Origin: Ruminococcus sp. UBA6407 | GTDB taxonomy: Bacteria; Bacillota; Clostridia; Oscillospirales; Ruminococcaceae | NCBI GenBank assembly: GCA_002438605.1 | Contig: DJPR01000011.1 | Coordinates: forward strand, 32,059-96,058 | Direction: 5' to 3' | DNA: 64,000 bases | In this document: one piece after another, positions 7,760 through 17,239 of the stretch | Layout: every line of letters starts with the position of its first letter | Numbering within the stretch: the stretch's first letter is position 1 | Program-made: the position numbers and the translations under genes | Notes under the pieces: generated by a model | Told to the model about the DNA's origin: nothing | Seen by the model: only the letters and a program-made list of their open reading frames with translations | Databases searched by the model: none

Positions 7760-9018
7760 AACCAGCATTTAGTTCAGCAAATATTTTACTTCCAAAAAAC
7801 GTTGATATGAATACTTGGTCTGTTGTTGCGTGTGACCAGTATACAAGTGAGCCTGAATATTGGGATGAGGTTTACAAAAAGGTAGGAGATAAGCCGTCTA
7901 CACTCAATCTTATTCTTCCTGAGCTTTACCTTGAAGAACCTGATGTTGCTGAAAGAATTGAAAAAATTCATGCTGAAATGAATGAGTATATCAACAGTAA
8001 TATTTTTGAAGAATATAAGAATGCAATGATTTACGTTGAAAGAGTGCAAAGCAACGGAATTGTAAGAGCAGGCATAATCGGAAACATCGACCTTGAGGAA
8101 TATTGCTTTGAAAAGGGCAGTACATCTCAGGTAAGAGCAACTGAAGCTACTGTAATTGAGCGTATTCCGCCAAGAATTAAGGTAAGGGAGAATGCTCCGC
8201 TTGAACTGCCTCATATAATGATTCTTATTGATGATGAGGAAAATACCGTTATAGAGCCATTGTCTGGATATAAGCCTGAAATGAAAAAGCTTTATGATTT
8301 TCCGCTTATGCAGGGCGGCGGCAGTATTTCAGGCTATCTTATAGATGAAATTGTCCAGAGAAAAATAATTGATTCACTTTCAGCTTTGGGTGATAAGGAC
8401 AAATTTAATAAGAAATACGGACTTGAAACTATGCCGGTACTTCTTTTTGCAATGGGTGACGGCAATCATTCTCTTGCTACTGCAAAAACATTTTATGAGA
8501 ATTTGAAAAAGGCAAATCCGAATAAAGATATGTCAAATCATCCTGCAAGATATGCACTTGCTGAAATTGTAAATCTTCACAGCAAAGCTCTTGAATTTGA
8601 AGCAATACACAGAATAGTGCGTAATGTTGATAATGAAAAGCTGATTGACGCTATGAATAATGTACTTGAAATAACTGATGAACCGCAGGAGCAGTCATTT
8701 ATATATTATTGCGGCGGAACTGAGAAAAAGGTTTATATCAAGAATACATCATCAAATCTTACGGTAGGTTCACTCCAAATGTTCCTTGATTCATATTTAA
8801 AGGAAAATGGCGGAGAAATTGACTATATTCATGGTACAGATGCAGTTAAAAAGCTTGCTGATAAATATGACGGCATTGGATTTATTCTTCCTGACATGAA
8901 TAAAAATCAGCTTTTCCCTACAGTTATCAAGGACGGTGCATTGCCAAGAAAGACCTTTTCTATGGGACATGCAGCAGATAAACGTTTTTATATAGAATGC
9001 AGAAGAATAAGTGAATAA
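7756..9018 (+). CDS. DUF1015 family protein
   Basis: 420 residues. The N-terminal AFSSANILLPKNVDMNTWSV and the internal MGDGNHSLATAKTFYE are typical of DUF1015, a widespread family of unproven activity (some members are annotated SerK-like kinases). I place the start at the ATG at 7756, not the in-frame ATG at 7750: AAGGAG at 7742-7747 is 8 nt from the former and only 2 nt from the latter, and 7756 gives an ATGA overlap with maf. Last gene of the pheB-hom-maf operon, ending at the hairpins at 9023-9100. Confidence 0.85.
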   Translation: MKPAFSSANILLPKNVDMNTWSVVACDQYTSEPEYWDEVYKKVGDKPSTLNLILPELYLEEPDVAERIEKIHAEMNEYINSNIFEEYKNAMIYVERVQSNGIVRAGIIGNIDLEEYCFEKGSTSQVRATEATVIERIPPRIKVRENAPLELPHIMILIDDEENTVIEPLSGYKPEMKKLYDFPLMQGGGSISGYLIDEIVQRKIIDSLSALGDKDKFNKKYGLETMPVLLFAMGDGNHSLATAKTFYENLKKANPNKDMSNHPARYALAEIVNLHSKALEFEAIHRIVRNVDNEKLIDAMNNVLEITDEPQEQSFIYYCGGTEKKVYIKNTSSNLTVGSLQMFLDSYLKENGGEIDYIHGTDAVKKLADKYDGIGFILPDMNKNQLFPTVIKDGALPRKTFSMGHAADKRFYIECRRISE

Positions 9019-9022
9019 ATTA

Positions 9023-9056
9023 TAACACCGTACAGTTTTCGTGCGGTGTTGCTTAA
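9023..9056. repeat. Dispersed palindromic repeat, short copy
   Basis: AACACCGTAC ... GTGCGGTGTTGC, lacking the outermost GGC on the left. It directly follows the DUF1015 stop. Confidence 0.65.
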
Positions 9057-9060
9057 AAAT

Positions 9061-9100
9061 AAGGGAACACTCTTTAAATTGAGCGTTCCCTTGTTTTTTT
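9061..9100. terminator. Terminator between convergent operons
   Basis: AAGGGAACACTC and GAGCGTTCCCTT form a 12-bp stem with one mismatch, then TTGTTTTTTT on the plus strand; the minus strand also has a short T-run. It ends both the DUF1015 operon and the PBP2 operon, and its T-run reaches the PBP2 stop codon. Confidence 0.85.
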
Positions 9101-11204
9101 ATTGAGCAGTTGTTGTCTGAACTGTTGTGGTTGTTTCAGCAGTGGAGACGTCTGTACCTGATACAGCAGCAGTTCCTGTTACAACAGGATCTTTATCTGC
9201 TGTTGGAGCTACACCATTTAATCCATAATATTTTTGATATGCAAGAATAAGATCTCTTATCATGTATTTTGAATAGTCACCGCCCTCGATAACGCCTGCA
9301 AAAGCAATTTCAGGGTCATTAACAGGTGCATATCCGATAAAGAATGAGTCTTGTATTCTGCCTCCGCCTGTTTCAGGAGTACCTGTTTTGATTGCTACGT
9401 CAAATCCGAGATTTGAAAGTGAATAAGCTGCAGGAACATTATGAGAAGCGTCAATCATACCTTCTTCAATGTAGTCATACACATAATCATAATTCAATGG
9501 GATTTGTTCTGCAATTGTTTTTTCGGTTTTTTCAAGGCAGTTATCTGTGCCATATTCATAAATTCCGTCAATAAGGAAAGGCTTATACCTTACGCCTTTA
9601 TTGGCTAGAGTATTTGCAACACACGCCATTTGCAGAGGTGTTACGCCTGATTCAGCATTACCTATACCCGCCTGCAAAACATAACCTACATACCACTCCA
9701 TTCCAAGACGTTCATGTTCTTCCGGAGTAGCAAGGTATCCTGCCGCATCGCCTGTTTCAATTCCTGTATTTTGTCCAAGACCATAGAGTGTTGCATATTT
9801 TGATATACCATCAATAGTAAGACGCTGTGCAAGTTCATAGAAGTAAATATTACATGAAACTTCAATTGCTCTTGCAACTGAAATGTTGCCATGATATCCT
9901 GTACAATGAACTACAGTATCAATATATTTATAATCTTGTCCGCAGAAAAAACTTGTCTGACCGTTGACAAGACCTTCATTAAGTCCGGCAGTTGCAGTAA
10001 TCGTCTTAAATGTTGAACCCGGACGGTAAAGACCATAAGTAGCTCTGTTTAAAAGCGGTGAATTTTCAGAATTAAGGATTTTCTCATAGTCTTTTTTATA
10101 GTCATTAAGATTGTAGGTCGGTGCAGTTGCCATTCCTCTTACCGCACCTGTTTTAGCGTCAAGAACAACAAGAGAACCGCATTTAATATTTTTCAGCTTT
10201 GGATTTTGATTAATGGACTGAAAGTTATTTATAAAATTAACAAGAATGTTTTGCAGTTCCTTTTGATACCCACTGTTGATTGTTATTTTTACTGTTTTGC
10301 CCTCAACTGTATCAACAGTAGTTTTTTCGTCAACTATCGCACCGTTCAGAATTGATATTTCCTCTTGACCGTTGCTGCCACGGAGAGTTTCTTCCATAAC
10401 TTTTTCAATTCCGCTTTTTCCGACTACATCATTAAGTGCATATCCCTTTTGTTTAAGTTCATCATATTCATCTGCATATATAGGGCCGACTGTTCCGATT
10501 TCATGAGGAATAATATCGCCCTGTGTGATTTCTCTTACAGCAGCTTCTACTACATTTACGCCTCTTAAAACTGTACTTTTTTCTTTAATTTCTATAAGAG
10601 TTTCAATATCTATATTTTCTGCAAAAATAAAATCATTGGAATAGGCAAAGTCCTTTAAAATCAACTCATATCTGAGCCCTGCAATAATTCTTTTTTCATC
10701 ATCTGAATACTCGTCTGATATGTCATAATCGTCAATGATTTTGTCAATACAGTTTTCTGCGGTTGCATAAACATTCAGATTAATTGAAGATTTAAGTTCA
10801 GCCGCATCATCATCTGAATCGGGGAGAAAAACATAAGGAAAAGTTTTGCTTATCGGAATACTGTCCTTAAATTCATACCCATGATTAAGAAGAATTTGAT
10901 AGGTTTCAAGTAAAATTCGATTGCCTGTTTTATTATCTTCAGGGAAAAGAGCCTTCTCGATAACCACATTATATGCCGTTGAATTACAGATAATAGGATT
11001 TCCGCTATAATCAACGATTTCTCCTCGTGTTGACTTGATATTTTTTGTATAAACAAATGCCCCTGAGTTGCTTTGTGGATTTTTGATTATTTCATCATCG
11101 CCTACAATCTGGATTTTCATTAACCTGACTGCACTTAATATTCCAAGCAAAAGTACAAAAGCAACTGTAAGGGCTAATTTTATATGTTCAGCAAATCCTT
11201 TCAA
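9099..11204 (-). CDS. mrdA: Penicillin-binding protein 2 (elongation transpeptidase)
   Basis: About 701 residues. A class B PBP that cross-links peptidoglycan in the rod complex. Seen: an N-terminal anchor helix (LALTVAFVLLLGILSAV), a dimerisation domain, then the transpeptidase with SxxK in RPGSTFK (Ser near residue 400), SCN, and KTGT (near residue 605). The tail is Thr/Ser-rich. Last gene of mreB-mreC-mreD-mrdA. The longest frame begins at GTG 11213, but GAGGAG abuts that codon; TTG at 11204 has 8-nt spacing and is preferred. No rodA is adjacent. Confidence 0.93.
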   Translation of the reverse strand: MKGFAEHIKLALTVAFVLLLGILSAVRLMKIQIVGDDEIIKNPQSNSGAFVYTKNIKSTRGEIVDYSGNPIICNSTAYNVVIEKALFPEDNKTGNRILLETYQILLNHGYEFKDSIPISKTFPYVFLPDSDDDAAELKSSINLNVYATAENCIDKIIDDYDISDEYSDDEKRIIAGLRYELILKDFAYSNDFIFAENIDIETLIEIKEKSTVLRGVNVVEAAVREITQGDIIPHEIGTVGPIYADEYDELKQKGYALNDVVGKSGIEKVMEETLRGSNGQEEISILNGAIVDEKTTVDTVEGKTVKITINSGYQKELQNILVNFINNFQSINQNPKLKNIKCGSLVVLDAKTGAVRGMATAPTYNLNDYKKDYEKILNSENSPLLNRATYGLYRPGSTFKTITATAGLNEGLVNGQTSFFCGQDYKYIDTVVHCTGYHGNISVARAIEVSCNIYFYELAQRLTIDGISKYATLYGLGQNTGIETGDAAGYLATPEEHERLGMEWYVGYVLQAGIGNAESGVTPLQMACVANTLANKGVRYKPFLIDGIYEYGTDNCLEKTEKTIAEQIPLNYDYVYDYIEEGMIDASHNVPAAYSLSNLGFDVAIKTGTPETGGGRIQDSFFIGYAPVNDPEIAFAGVIEGGDYSKYMIRDLILAYQKYYGLNGVAPTADKDPVVTGTAAVSGTDVSTAETTTTVQTTTAQ

Positions 11205-11209
11205 AAAGC

Positions 11210-11773
11210 TCACTCCTCAAAGTTTTTAATTGCTTCTTCAATACTAAGGTGTGGTTTTGGCATAAGAAGTTTATTGATAAGTGTGATGATGCCGTATATT
11301 ACCACAGAAGATATAATGGTCATAATCCAGACAGGAACAGTGTAATTTCTGAAAATAAGACCGGAATCCTCATAACCCCATATATCATAGTAAAAATTAA
11401 AATCGAGAAGTCCATGTATAAATGAAACAACAGATGTTACAACAAATGAATTAATAAACTTGTTTCTCAGCAGATTTGAATACAAAAGTGATACTGCAAC
11501 GCAAAATATACAAAGCAAAACGGCATTATATCCGAAAAGCTTATTACAGCTTATATCAATGAGAAATCCGCATAAAATTCCAACAGCAGCTGATTGCAGT
11601 TCACCTGTATTGGCTGATATGCATATGGCAGCCGGTATAAGTAAAATTGGTTTAAGGTGCGTGCCTGAACACATAATAAGGAAGCATATGAATATTAAAA
11701 CCAAATATAAAAACCAGCGTAAAGCAGTTTTAATAATGAATATTCTTTTTTCTTTTGTTGTTTTAATCTTCAT
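11210..11773 (-). CDS. mreD: Rod shape-determining protein MreD
   Basis: 187 residues with about five membrane helices, the size and hydrophobic profile of MreD, placed between mreC and PBP2 as in most Firmicutes. It is an inner-membrane part of the elongasome that links MreB filaments to wall synthesis. The ATG at 11773 has GGAAAGGA 8-11 nt upstream; a longer TTG start at 11797 would extend further into mreC and is less likely. It overlaps the mreC end by 11 nt. Confidence 0.88.
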   Translation of the reverse strand: MKIKTTKEKRIFIIKTALRWFLYLVLIFICFLIMCSGTHLKPILLIPAAICISANTGELQSAAVGILCGFLIDISCNKLFGYNAVLLCIFCVAVSLLYSNLLRNKFINSFVVTSVVSFIHGLLDFNFYYDIWGYEDSGLIFRNYTVPVWIMTIISSVVIYGIITLINKLLMPKPHLSIEEAIKNFEE

Positions 11774-12623
11774 AGTAAGAAGCGTCCTTTCCGTCAAAGT
11801 CAGTAATAACGATGACCGAAGTCAGACGGTCAATGCGGACTGACGGTTCAATTACAGCATAGTAGGAAAGCCCTGTTGAATCAAGACCAAATTCTTTTAC
11901 GGTTCCTATGGAATAGCCATGAGGGAAAAGTCCGCTTGTACCTGTGGTGGTCATAAGCTCACCCTCTTTAAGATTATTTTCCTTTGGAACAAGAGTAAGC
12001 TCTGTTTTATTTTCCAGTGCGAGAGCAATCGAACCTTCGATAATACCTGCATCATCTGAAGCTGAAGATACAGCAGCAACAGAAAGGTCAGGTGAGAGAA
12101 TAGTTCTTACTACTGATGATTCGGAAGACACCTCAATAGTTATACCGATAAGACCTTCACCTGTAACAACAGGGCAATATGGCTTAATTCCGTCATTTGA
12201 ACCCTTATCAATGGTAAATGATTTAAAAGGGTCATTAGCTGTATATGAAATTACCTTGCATGGTTCAGACAATATAAGGTCTTCCTGCTTTTCCTTGATT
12301 CCGACAAATTTACGAAGCTCCTCAAGTTCAGCCTTTGTAGATTCATAGTCTGAAAGCTTTTCATTGAGTTCGCCGATCTGATCTCTTAATCGCTGATTTT
12401 CATTGTAATATTCCGTTGCATTTGAAAGCTTGTCAAGATTTGTTTCAATTTTAACAGCAACAGCATTTGAAAAGCTTTTAAAAGGTTTTGTAATAGTATT
12501 TATAATAGAAACACCTGAAAGCGAGTATCCGCCTTTTGTTACAGCAAATATCATAATGCCTATTAAAAACGCAAGCATTGTAAGTATCACTTTAAATTTA
12601 AAGCTTTTGAAGAAATCGTGCAT
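11763..12623 (-). CDS. mreC: Rod shape-determining protein MreC
   Basis: 286 residues: a short cytoplasmic start, one membrane helix (LTMLAFLIGIMIFAV, residues 15-29), a coiled coil (about 60-105, ending ELRKFVGIKE) and the two beta domains of MreC with GEGLIGI and the conserved TSGxxGLFPHGYSIGTV-like segment. It is the periplasm-side scaffold that activates PBP2. AAGGGGG precedes the ATG. It lies between mreB (14-nt gap) and mreD. Confidence 0.93.
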   Translation of the reverse strand: MHDFFKSFKFKVILTMLAFLIGIMIFAVTKGGYSLSGVSIINTITKPFKSFSNAVAVKIETNLDKLSNATEYYNENQRLRDQIGELNEKLSDYESTKAELEELRKFVGIKEKQEDLILSEPCKVISYTANDPFKSFTIDKGSNDGIKPYCPVVTGEGLIGITIEVSSESSVVRTILSPDLSVAAVSSASDDAGIIEGSIALALENKTELTLVPKENNLKEGELMTTTGTSGLFPHGYSIGTVKEFGLDSTGLSYYAVIEPSVRIDRLTSVIVITDFDGKDASYYED

Positions 12624-12637
12624 TAACCGATTCCCCC

Positions 12638-13654
12638 TTAATAATATTTGACGTTTTCAGTCAAAGCGTCCTGATACTGTTCAATGTTTTCAAGAATTTT
12701 TCCTGTACCCTCCGCAACACAGTCAAGAGGATATTCGGCAATATAAACAGGCATACCTGTTTCACGGTTTATTAGCTTGTCCAGACCTCTCAATAAAGCA
12801 CCGCCGCCTGCAAGAGTGATGCCCTGGTCAATAATATCAGCCGAAAGCTCAGGCGGAGTTGATTCAAGAGTGACTTTTATAGCGTCAATTACCTTTGCAA
12901 GAGGTTCTACCAATGCATCTCTTATTTCAGCAGATGAAATGGTAATATTTTCAGGCAGACCATTTAAGAGGTTACGCCCCTTTATTTCCATAGTTTCTTC
13001 ATTTTCACTTGGAAAAGCCGAACCGATTTCTATTTTAATATTTTCAGCAGTACGTTCACCTATAAGAAGATTATACTTCTTTTTTATAAAGTTAATTATT
13101 GAAGCGTCAAATGCATCACCTGCACATCTTATTGAACGTGACGCAACAATTCCGCCTAGAGAAACTACTGCAACTTCACTTGTACCGCCGCCGATATCAA
13201 CTATCATACAACCGGTAGGTGATGTAGTAGGAAGTCCTGCACCAATTGCGGCAGCCATAGGTTCTTCTACGATCAAAACATTTTGTGCTCCTGCTTTTTT
13301 GCATGATTCCCGTACAGCACGTCTTTCAACAGCAGTAACACCTGAAGGGATACATATTATAACATTAGCTTTAGTTAGAATAGTACCCTTCATAGCTTTT
13401 TTGATAAATTCCTGAAGCATGGTTGTAGCAATATCAAAATCGGCAATAACGCCGTCTTTAAGCGGACGTACAGCAACAATTGAACCAGGAGTTCTGCCGA
13501 TAACGTCCTTAGCCTCCTTGCCGACATAGCGGCATTTATCAGTTCTGGTATTTACAGCAACAACAGATGGTTCTCTGATTATAATACCTTTATTACGCAT
13601 ATATACAAGGGTATTAGCTGTACCTAAATCTATACCAATATCTTTTGTAAACAT
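12638..13654 (-). CDS. mreB: Actin-like rod-shape protein MreB
   Basis: 338 residues, typical. Actin-fold ATPase that organises lateral wall synthesis. Seen: phosphate-1 motif DIGIDLGTANTLVY (residues 5-18), MIVDIGGGTSEVAVVS (phosphate 2), IIDQGITLAGGGALLRG (adenosine motif). AAGGAG lies about 10 nt before the ATG, with a good promoter at 13692. First gene of the mreBCD-mrdA operon. In spore-formers a paralogue Mbl can look the same; the mreC/mreD context favours MreB. Confidence 0.95.
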   Translation of the reverse strand: MFTKDIGIDLGTANTLVYMRNKGIIIREPSVVAVNTRTDKCRYVGKEAKDVIGRTPGSIVAVRPLKDGVIADFDIATTMLQEFIKKAMKGTILTKANVIICIPSGVTAVERRAVRESCKKAGAQNVLIVEEPMAAAIGAGLPTTSPTGCMIVDIGGGTSEVAVVSLGGIVASRSIRCAGDAFDASIINFIKKKYNLLIGERTAENIKIEIGSAFPSENEETMEIKGRNLLNGLPENITISSAEIRDALVEPLAKVIDAIKVTLESTPPELSADIIDQGITLAGGGALLRGLDKLINRETGMPVYIAEYPLDCVAEGTGKILENIEQYQDALTENVKYY

Positions 13655-13691
13655 TCTTTTGAAGCTCCTTATCTATATGACTGTTCATTAT

Positions 13692-13720
13692 ATTATAACA
13701 CGATTTTGCAGTATAGACAA
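13692..13720 (-). promoter_or_regulatory. Promoter for mreBCD-mrdA
   Basis: Minus strand: TTGTCT, 17 nt, TATAAT, about 38 nt before the mreB ATG. Upstream genes (DUF4321, dut) are separated from it by two repeat copies. Confidence 0.7.
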
Positions 13721-13833
13721 TAATTTAATGTGAGAATTTTTACCATATAATTTTTTCAGTTAATTTCCAACAGTAAATCATGCTGAAAGTACGAAAAATT
13801 GTAGAAAAGATAAATGAACATCAAGTTTTTGCA

Positions 13834-13910
13834 TATGGCAACACCGTACAAAGCCCGCATGACAGTTTTGTACAACATTTGCCGTACAATCTTTGTGCGG
13901 TGTTGCCATA
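13834..13910. repeat. Dispersed palindromic repeat with perfect ends
   Basis: 77 bp: TATGGCAACACCG at the left and its exact reverse complement CGGTGTTGCCATA at the right, with a second internal pair (GTACAAAG/CTTTGTGC). Together with the copy at 13937 it fills most of the 339-bp gap between mreB and DUF4321; the rest (13721-13833) shows nothing I recognise. Confidence 0.8.
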
Positions 13911-13936
13911 GAATTATTGTCTTATTTTTATGCTGA

Positions 13937-13982
13937 TAAAACACCGTACAAGTTTTTTTGATGCAGTTTATACGGTGCTTTC
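13937..13982. repeat. Dispersed palindromic repeat, short copy after DUF4321
   Basis: AAAACACCGTA and TACGGTGCTTT bracket a T-rich centre. It sits directly downstream of the DUF4321 stop on the minus strand and may serve as its transcript end. Confidence 0.6.
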
Positions 13983-13993
13983 ATGACAAATTT

Positions 13994-14254
13994 TTACAGA
14001 CCCAGTGCTTTTGTAGCTTTAGGGTAAACAGCAAGACCTGTGATAATAAATAAAATCTGAGCAACATTTACTCTGATTGAACATCCGAAGTTAATGTTAA
14101 TAACAGAAAGGTCAAGATTAAGAGAATCAAGCTTAAAGCCCTTAGAATAAGAAAGCCAGTCAAGAAATTCCACGCCGTTTGCAGTGCTGCCCACAAGTGA
14201 ACCCAGGATAATCGCAGCCATAATAATTACAACTAAAACAAAATTTTTCTTCAT
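13994..14254 (-). CDS. DUF4321 domain protein, small membrane protein
   Basis: 86 residues with two membrane helices (residues 4-24 and about 60-77). The sequence GSLVGSTANGVEFLDWLSYS and the NFGCSIRVNVAQILF segment fit DUF4321, a Firmicutes family often found beside maf, mreB and cell-shape genes. No function is established. Good GGAG ribosome site. It follows dut by 34 nt and is probably the last gene of the zapA-U32-dut unit. Confidence 0.8.
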   Translation of the reverse strand: MKKNFVLVVIIMAAIILGSLVGSTANGVEFLDWLSYSKGFKLDSLNLDLSVININFGCSIRVNVAQILFIITGLAVYPKATKALGL

Positions 14255-14288
14255 TTTTTACATCTCCTGTTTATTTTAAATCCAAAAA

Positions 14289-14732
14289 TCAGGTATTTAT
14301 TCCTGTTGAACCGAATCCGCCTGAACCTCTTGAGGTTTCGGAAAGAGCGTCAGTTTCCTCAATATCAGGCAAAAATATGGGTGTTACAACAAGCTGAGCA
14401 ATTCTCATACCGGATTGAACCGTAAAATCCTTATTCCCAAGGTTTATTAAAGGTACAGCAATTTCTCCTCTGTAATCACTGTCAACAACACCAACACAAT
14501 TGGCAAGTGTTATGCCGCTTTTGGAAGCAAGTCCTGAACGGGGATAAATCATCAGGGCGGCCTCATTTGTATCAATTTCAGCTGAAATTCCTGTTGGTAT
14601 TTTTACAATTTCATTTTTGTGGACTGTTATGTCACTTTCAATGCATGCACAAAGGTCATAGCCTGCACTTCCATTTGTAGCACGAGTCGGCAAAACAGCG
14701 TTTTCCTTTATTTTCTTTACTTTTAGTTTCAT
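14289..14732 (-). CDS. dut: dUTP diphosphatase
   Basis: 147 residues, trimeric dUTPase type. Hydrolyses dUTP to dUMP and PPi, keeping uracil out of DNA and feeding dTMP synthesis. All five motifs are present: AGYDLCA (23-29), PRSGLASKSG (64-73), DSDYRGE (84-90, catalytic Asp), RIAQLVV (110-116) and the flexible P-loop-like RGSGGFGSTG (135-144). Start overlaps the U32 stop as ATGA. Confidence 0.96.
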   Translation of the reverse strand: MKLKVKKIKENAVLPTRATNGSAGYDLCACIESDITVHKNEIVKIPTGISAEIDTNEAALMIYPRSGLASKSGITLANCVGVVDSDYRGEIAVPLINLGNKDFTVQSGMRIAQLVVTPIFLPDIEETDALSETSRGSGGFGSTGINT

Positions 14733-16780
14733 TGAATACCTCTGTAATATAAACCTCTTGTTATTTTTGAGGGATGATTAATTTTTTGTGAAGTCCATTT
14801 TGAAACAATTTCCTCAGCGTCCTGAGGACTTTCATTGTCAAGCATAATAACTCCGAAGTCAAGGCGTTTCATGTCTGAAGCCTTGTCAGCCATAAACAGC
14901 AGTTCGGAATTTAAAATCTCCACATAGTCTTTATCATGACATTTTACGGTGAAGCTTCTGCCTGTTCTGTCGGAAATTGTTTTTTTGCATCTTTGACAGC
15001 CAATTTCATTTCTTATTGGACAATTTTTAGTAAGCATAAGCGGAAGATATCCGTAAACAACAGCTCCGATTGGTATATTTGAATTTAATTTTTCTATCTG
15101 AATCAGTTTAAGCTCAAATGAAACAACAGCATCAGAGAGTCCGAGAGCATCAAGAGATGTAAGACTGTATGAATTGCATATATTAAGTCCGAAGCCGCCA
15201 TGAAGTGTAAATCCTATTTCATTTCCGATTTTTATGTATGCAGGATTTACGCAGAGAAGGTGACGAAATCCATTGGAGTACAGCTCATTAAGCTGACTTA
15301 TCAGCTTTTTTTCATCTGAAATAAAGCGTGGAGGATTGATAATAAGCTTTGAAATATATTTCCTTTTATCACTGATAACAGAAAGACAATTTTTAAGCGG
15401 CAAAGCAAGCATATCAGCAGATTTGAAAACTGCATCAGCTTGATTGATATTGCTGCAGTAAACATGAAGCTTAAAACTGTCTGATTTTCTCGGTTTGGAT
15501 TTTACATTGGGAGTAAAATCAGTTATATCATAATTCGGCGTATTGTTTTCTATAATCAGCTTATAAAGTTTTTCCACAGCTTTTCGCCTTAATTCATTAA
15601 GCTGTGAGACGGGAACCATGAGTTCTGCGTCAATATCGGCAGTCGTGTTATCATATTCAAAAACAGTATCCCCAAGCTTTGAAAGCTGTTTTTCAATATA
15701 CTGCTTGTCGATTGGCTTATTTATGGCTGTTTGAGGAACTTCGCCCGTAACCGTAACTGAAAGATTATTGCATAAAGCAGTAAGTTTTATCGGCAAATCA
15801 GCCTTTATGGCAATGTCAAAGCTGATTTTATAAACCTTACGTTCCTTGGCATAAGATTGACGTATTTCAGGCAAGATGTCTTTAGCGGCAATAACGTCAC
15901 TTTTTTGACGAGTACCGAACATATTTGAAAGATTGCCTGTAAAATATCCGTCAGTAAAGCCGTCACGGGAAAAAACACTCCTAAGCATTTCGGTATCAGG
16001 TGTTAAGCCGTCACAAGCCTGTTTTAAGGCTGATACGGCGGACGCTGTATATTCCGGACGTTTCATGCGTCCCTCGATTTTAAGGGAGCATACTCCGATT
16101 GATTTCAATTCATCAATCTTACTGATTAATGAAAGGTCTTTAAGAGAGAGTCCGCAGAAATTTTTATTTCCGCACGCTGAAAACGGCAGACGGCAAGCCT
16201 GCGCACAGCCACCTCTGTTAGCAGAACGTGAACCAATAACTGCTGACATATAGCATTGTCCTGAAACAGACATGCATAATGCACCATGAATAAAGACTTC
16301 AACTTCAATGCCTGTTTTTGATATTTCAGCAATCTGCTCTTTATTTAATTCTCTTGCAGGAACAACTCTTGAAAATCCCATTTCCCTGAGCAGTTCAGCT
16401 CCCTTTGCAGTATGGACAGTCATTTGAGTTGAACCATGCAGAACGGCATTAGGAACGCATTTTTTAATAAGCTCAGCACAGCCTAAGTCCTGAACAATAT
16501 ATGCATCAATTCCGCATAGGGCAGTCTTTTTTATAAAGTCACAGAAGTCCGGTGTTTCAGAGTCGGTAATTACGGTATTAACGGCAAGATAAAGCTTTGC
16601 ACTGTACAAGTGGCATAATTCAGCGGCTTTACGAATTTCATTTATATCAAAATTAGAAGCATTGCTTCGTGCAGAAAAATTTTTCCCACCTATGTATACA
16701 GCATCAGCTCCGCATCGCAAAGCGGCAATAAGCGACTCCATACTTCCCGCAGGAGCAAGTATTTCAGGAAATATACTCAT
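14729..16780 (-). CDS. U32 family peptidase / RlhA-like hydroxylase
   Basis: 683 residues. Seen: an N-terminal barrel starting ILAPAGSMESLIAALRCGAD (residues 7-26) and the U32 signature EVFIHGALCMSVSGQCYMS (about 160-178), whose Cys residues with later ones could bind an iron-sulfur cluster. A C-terminal half of about 350 residues matches the longer clostridial U32 layout. Family members include collagenase-like PrtC and RlhA, which hydroxylates 23S rRNA C2501; which role applies cannot be told from sequence. Start overlaps zapA as ATGA and its stop overlaps dut. Confidence 0.87.
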   Translation of the reverse strand: MSIFPEILAPAGSMESLIAALRCGADAVYIGGKNFSARSNASNFDINEIRKAAELCHLYSAKLYLAVNTVITDSETPDFCDFIKKTALCGIDAYIVQDLGCAELIKKCVPNAVLHGSTQMTVHTAKGAELLREMGFSRVVPARELNKEQIAEISKTGIEVEVFIHGALCMSVSGQCYMSAVIGSRSANRGGCAQACRLPFSACGNKNFCGLSLKDLSLISKIDELKSIGVCSLKIEGRMKRPEYTASAVSALKQACDGLTPDTEMLRSVFSRDGFTDGYFTGNLSNMFGTRQKSDVIAAKDILPEIRQSYAKERKVYKISFDIAIKADLPIKLTALCNNLSVTVTGEVPQTAINKPIDKQYIEKQLSKLGDTVFEYDNTTADIDAELMVPVSQLNELRRKAVEKLYKLIIENNTPNYDITDFTPNVKSKPRKSDSFKLHVYCSNINQADAVFKSADMLALPLKNCLSVISDKRKYISKLIINPPRFISDEKKLISQLNELYSNGFRHLLCVNPAYIKIGNEIGFTLHGGFGLNICNSYSLTSLDALGLSDAVVSFELKLIQIEKLNSNIPIGAVVYGYLPLMLTKNCPIRNEIGCQRCKKTISDRTGRSFTVKCHDKDYVEILNSELLFMADKASDMKRLDFGVIMLDNESPQDAEEIVSKWTSQKINHPSKITRGLYYRGIQ

Positions 16781-17145
16781 TTTATACTGTCTTTAAGCTG
16801 TTTAAGCTTCATTAAATTTTCAAGCTGGTCGATTTTTGATTTAAGAACTTCAATTTCCTTTAAAGCGGCATCACGTTCTATTCTTGATTTTCCAGCTTCA
16901 TCAACGTATTCCTTTGACTGGTCACGAATATTATCAAGACGCTTATTAGCCTTGTTCAGGTCGTCAAAAGCTCCGAGAGCCACCATAATAGCCGCAGTAT
17001 ATGGAGAAGCACCTGTGCCTGATTCCATTATTTCATTTATTTTTGCTTCAAGGTTTCTTGCAAGTGCAAAAACATAATTCGGAGATTCAGCGGTTTTAAG
17101 TTTATATTCCTTTCCGCATATAATAACTTTTACATCGTTAAGCAT
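16777..17145 (-). CDS. zapA: Z-ring associated protein ZapA
   Basis: 122 residues. The N-terminal about 45 residues (VKVIICGKEYKLKTAES) match the ZapA head, followed by a long coiled coil (about 60-117). ZapA binds FtsZ and bundles its filaments at the division site. AAGGAAGG precedes the ATG. It heads a translationally coupled set zapA-U32-dut; a gap of 94 nt separates it from lexA. Confidence 0.88.
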   Translation of the reverse strand: MLNDVKVIICGKEYKLKTAESPNYVFALARNLEAKINEIMESGTGASPYTAAIMVALGAFDDLNKANKRLDNIRDQSKEYVDEAGKSRIERDAALKEIEVLKSKIDQLENLMKLKQLKDSIK

Positions 17146-17239
17146 TTTTATATCCTTCCTTTATACACATTAATCAATTATAATTATACTACATTTTTCT
17201 TCAGGATAAAAGAGTTTTTTACAAAATATTGAAACAGCA

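Noticed and set aside
12777-13415. 212-codon ORF antisense to mreB
   Set aside because: Mirrors a highly conserved gene; its composition follows from mreB codon usage.
13756-13944. 62-codon minus-strand ORF
   Set aside because: It lies almost entirely on a dispersed palindromic repeat and has no recognisable protein features.
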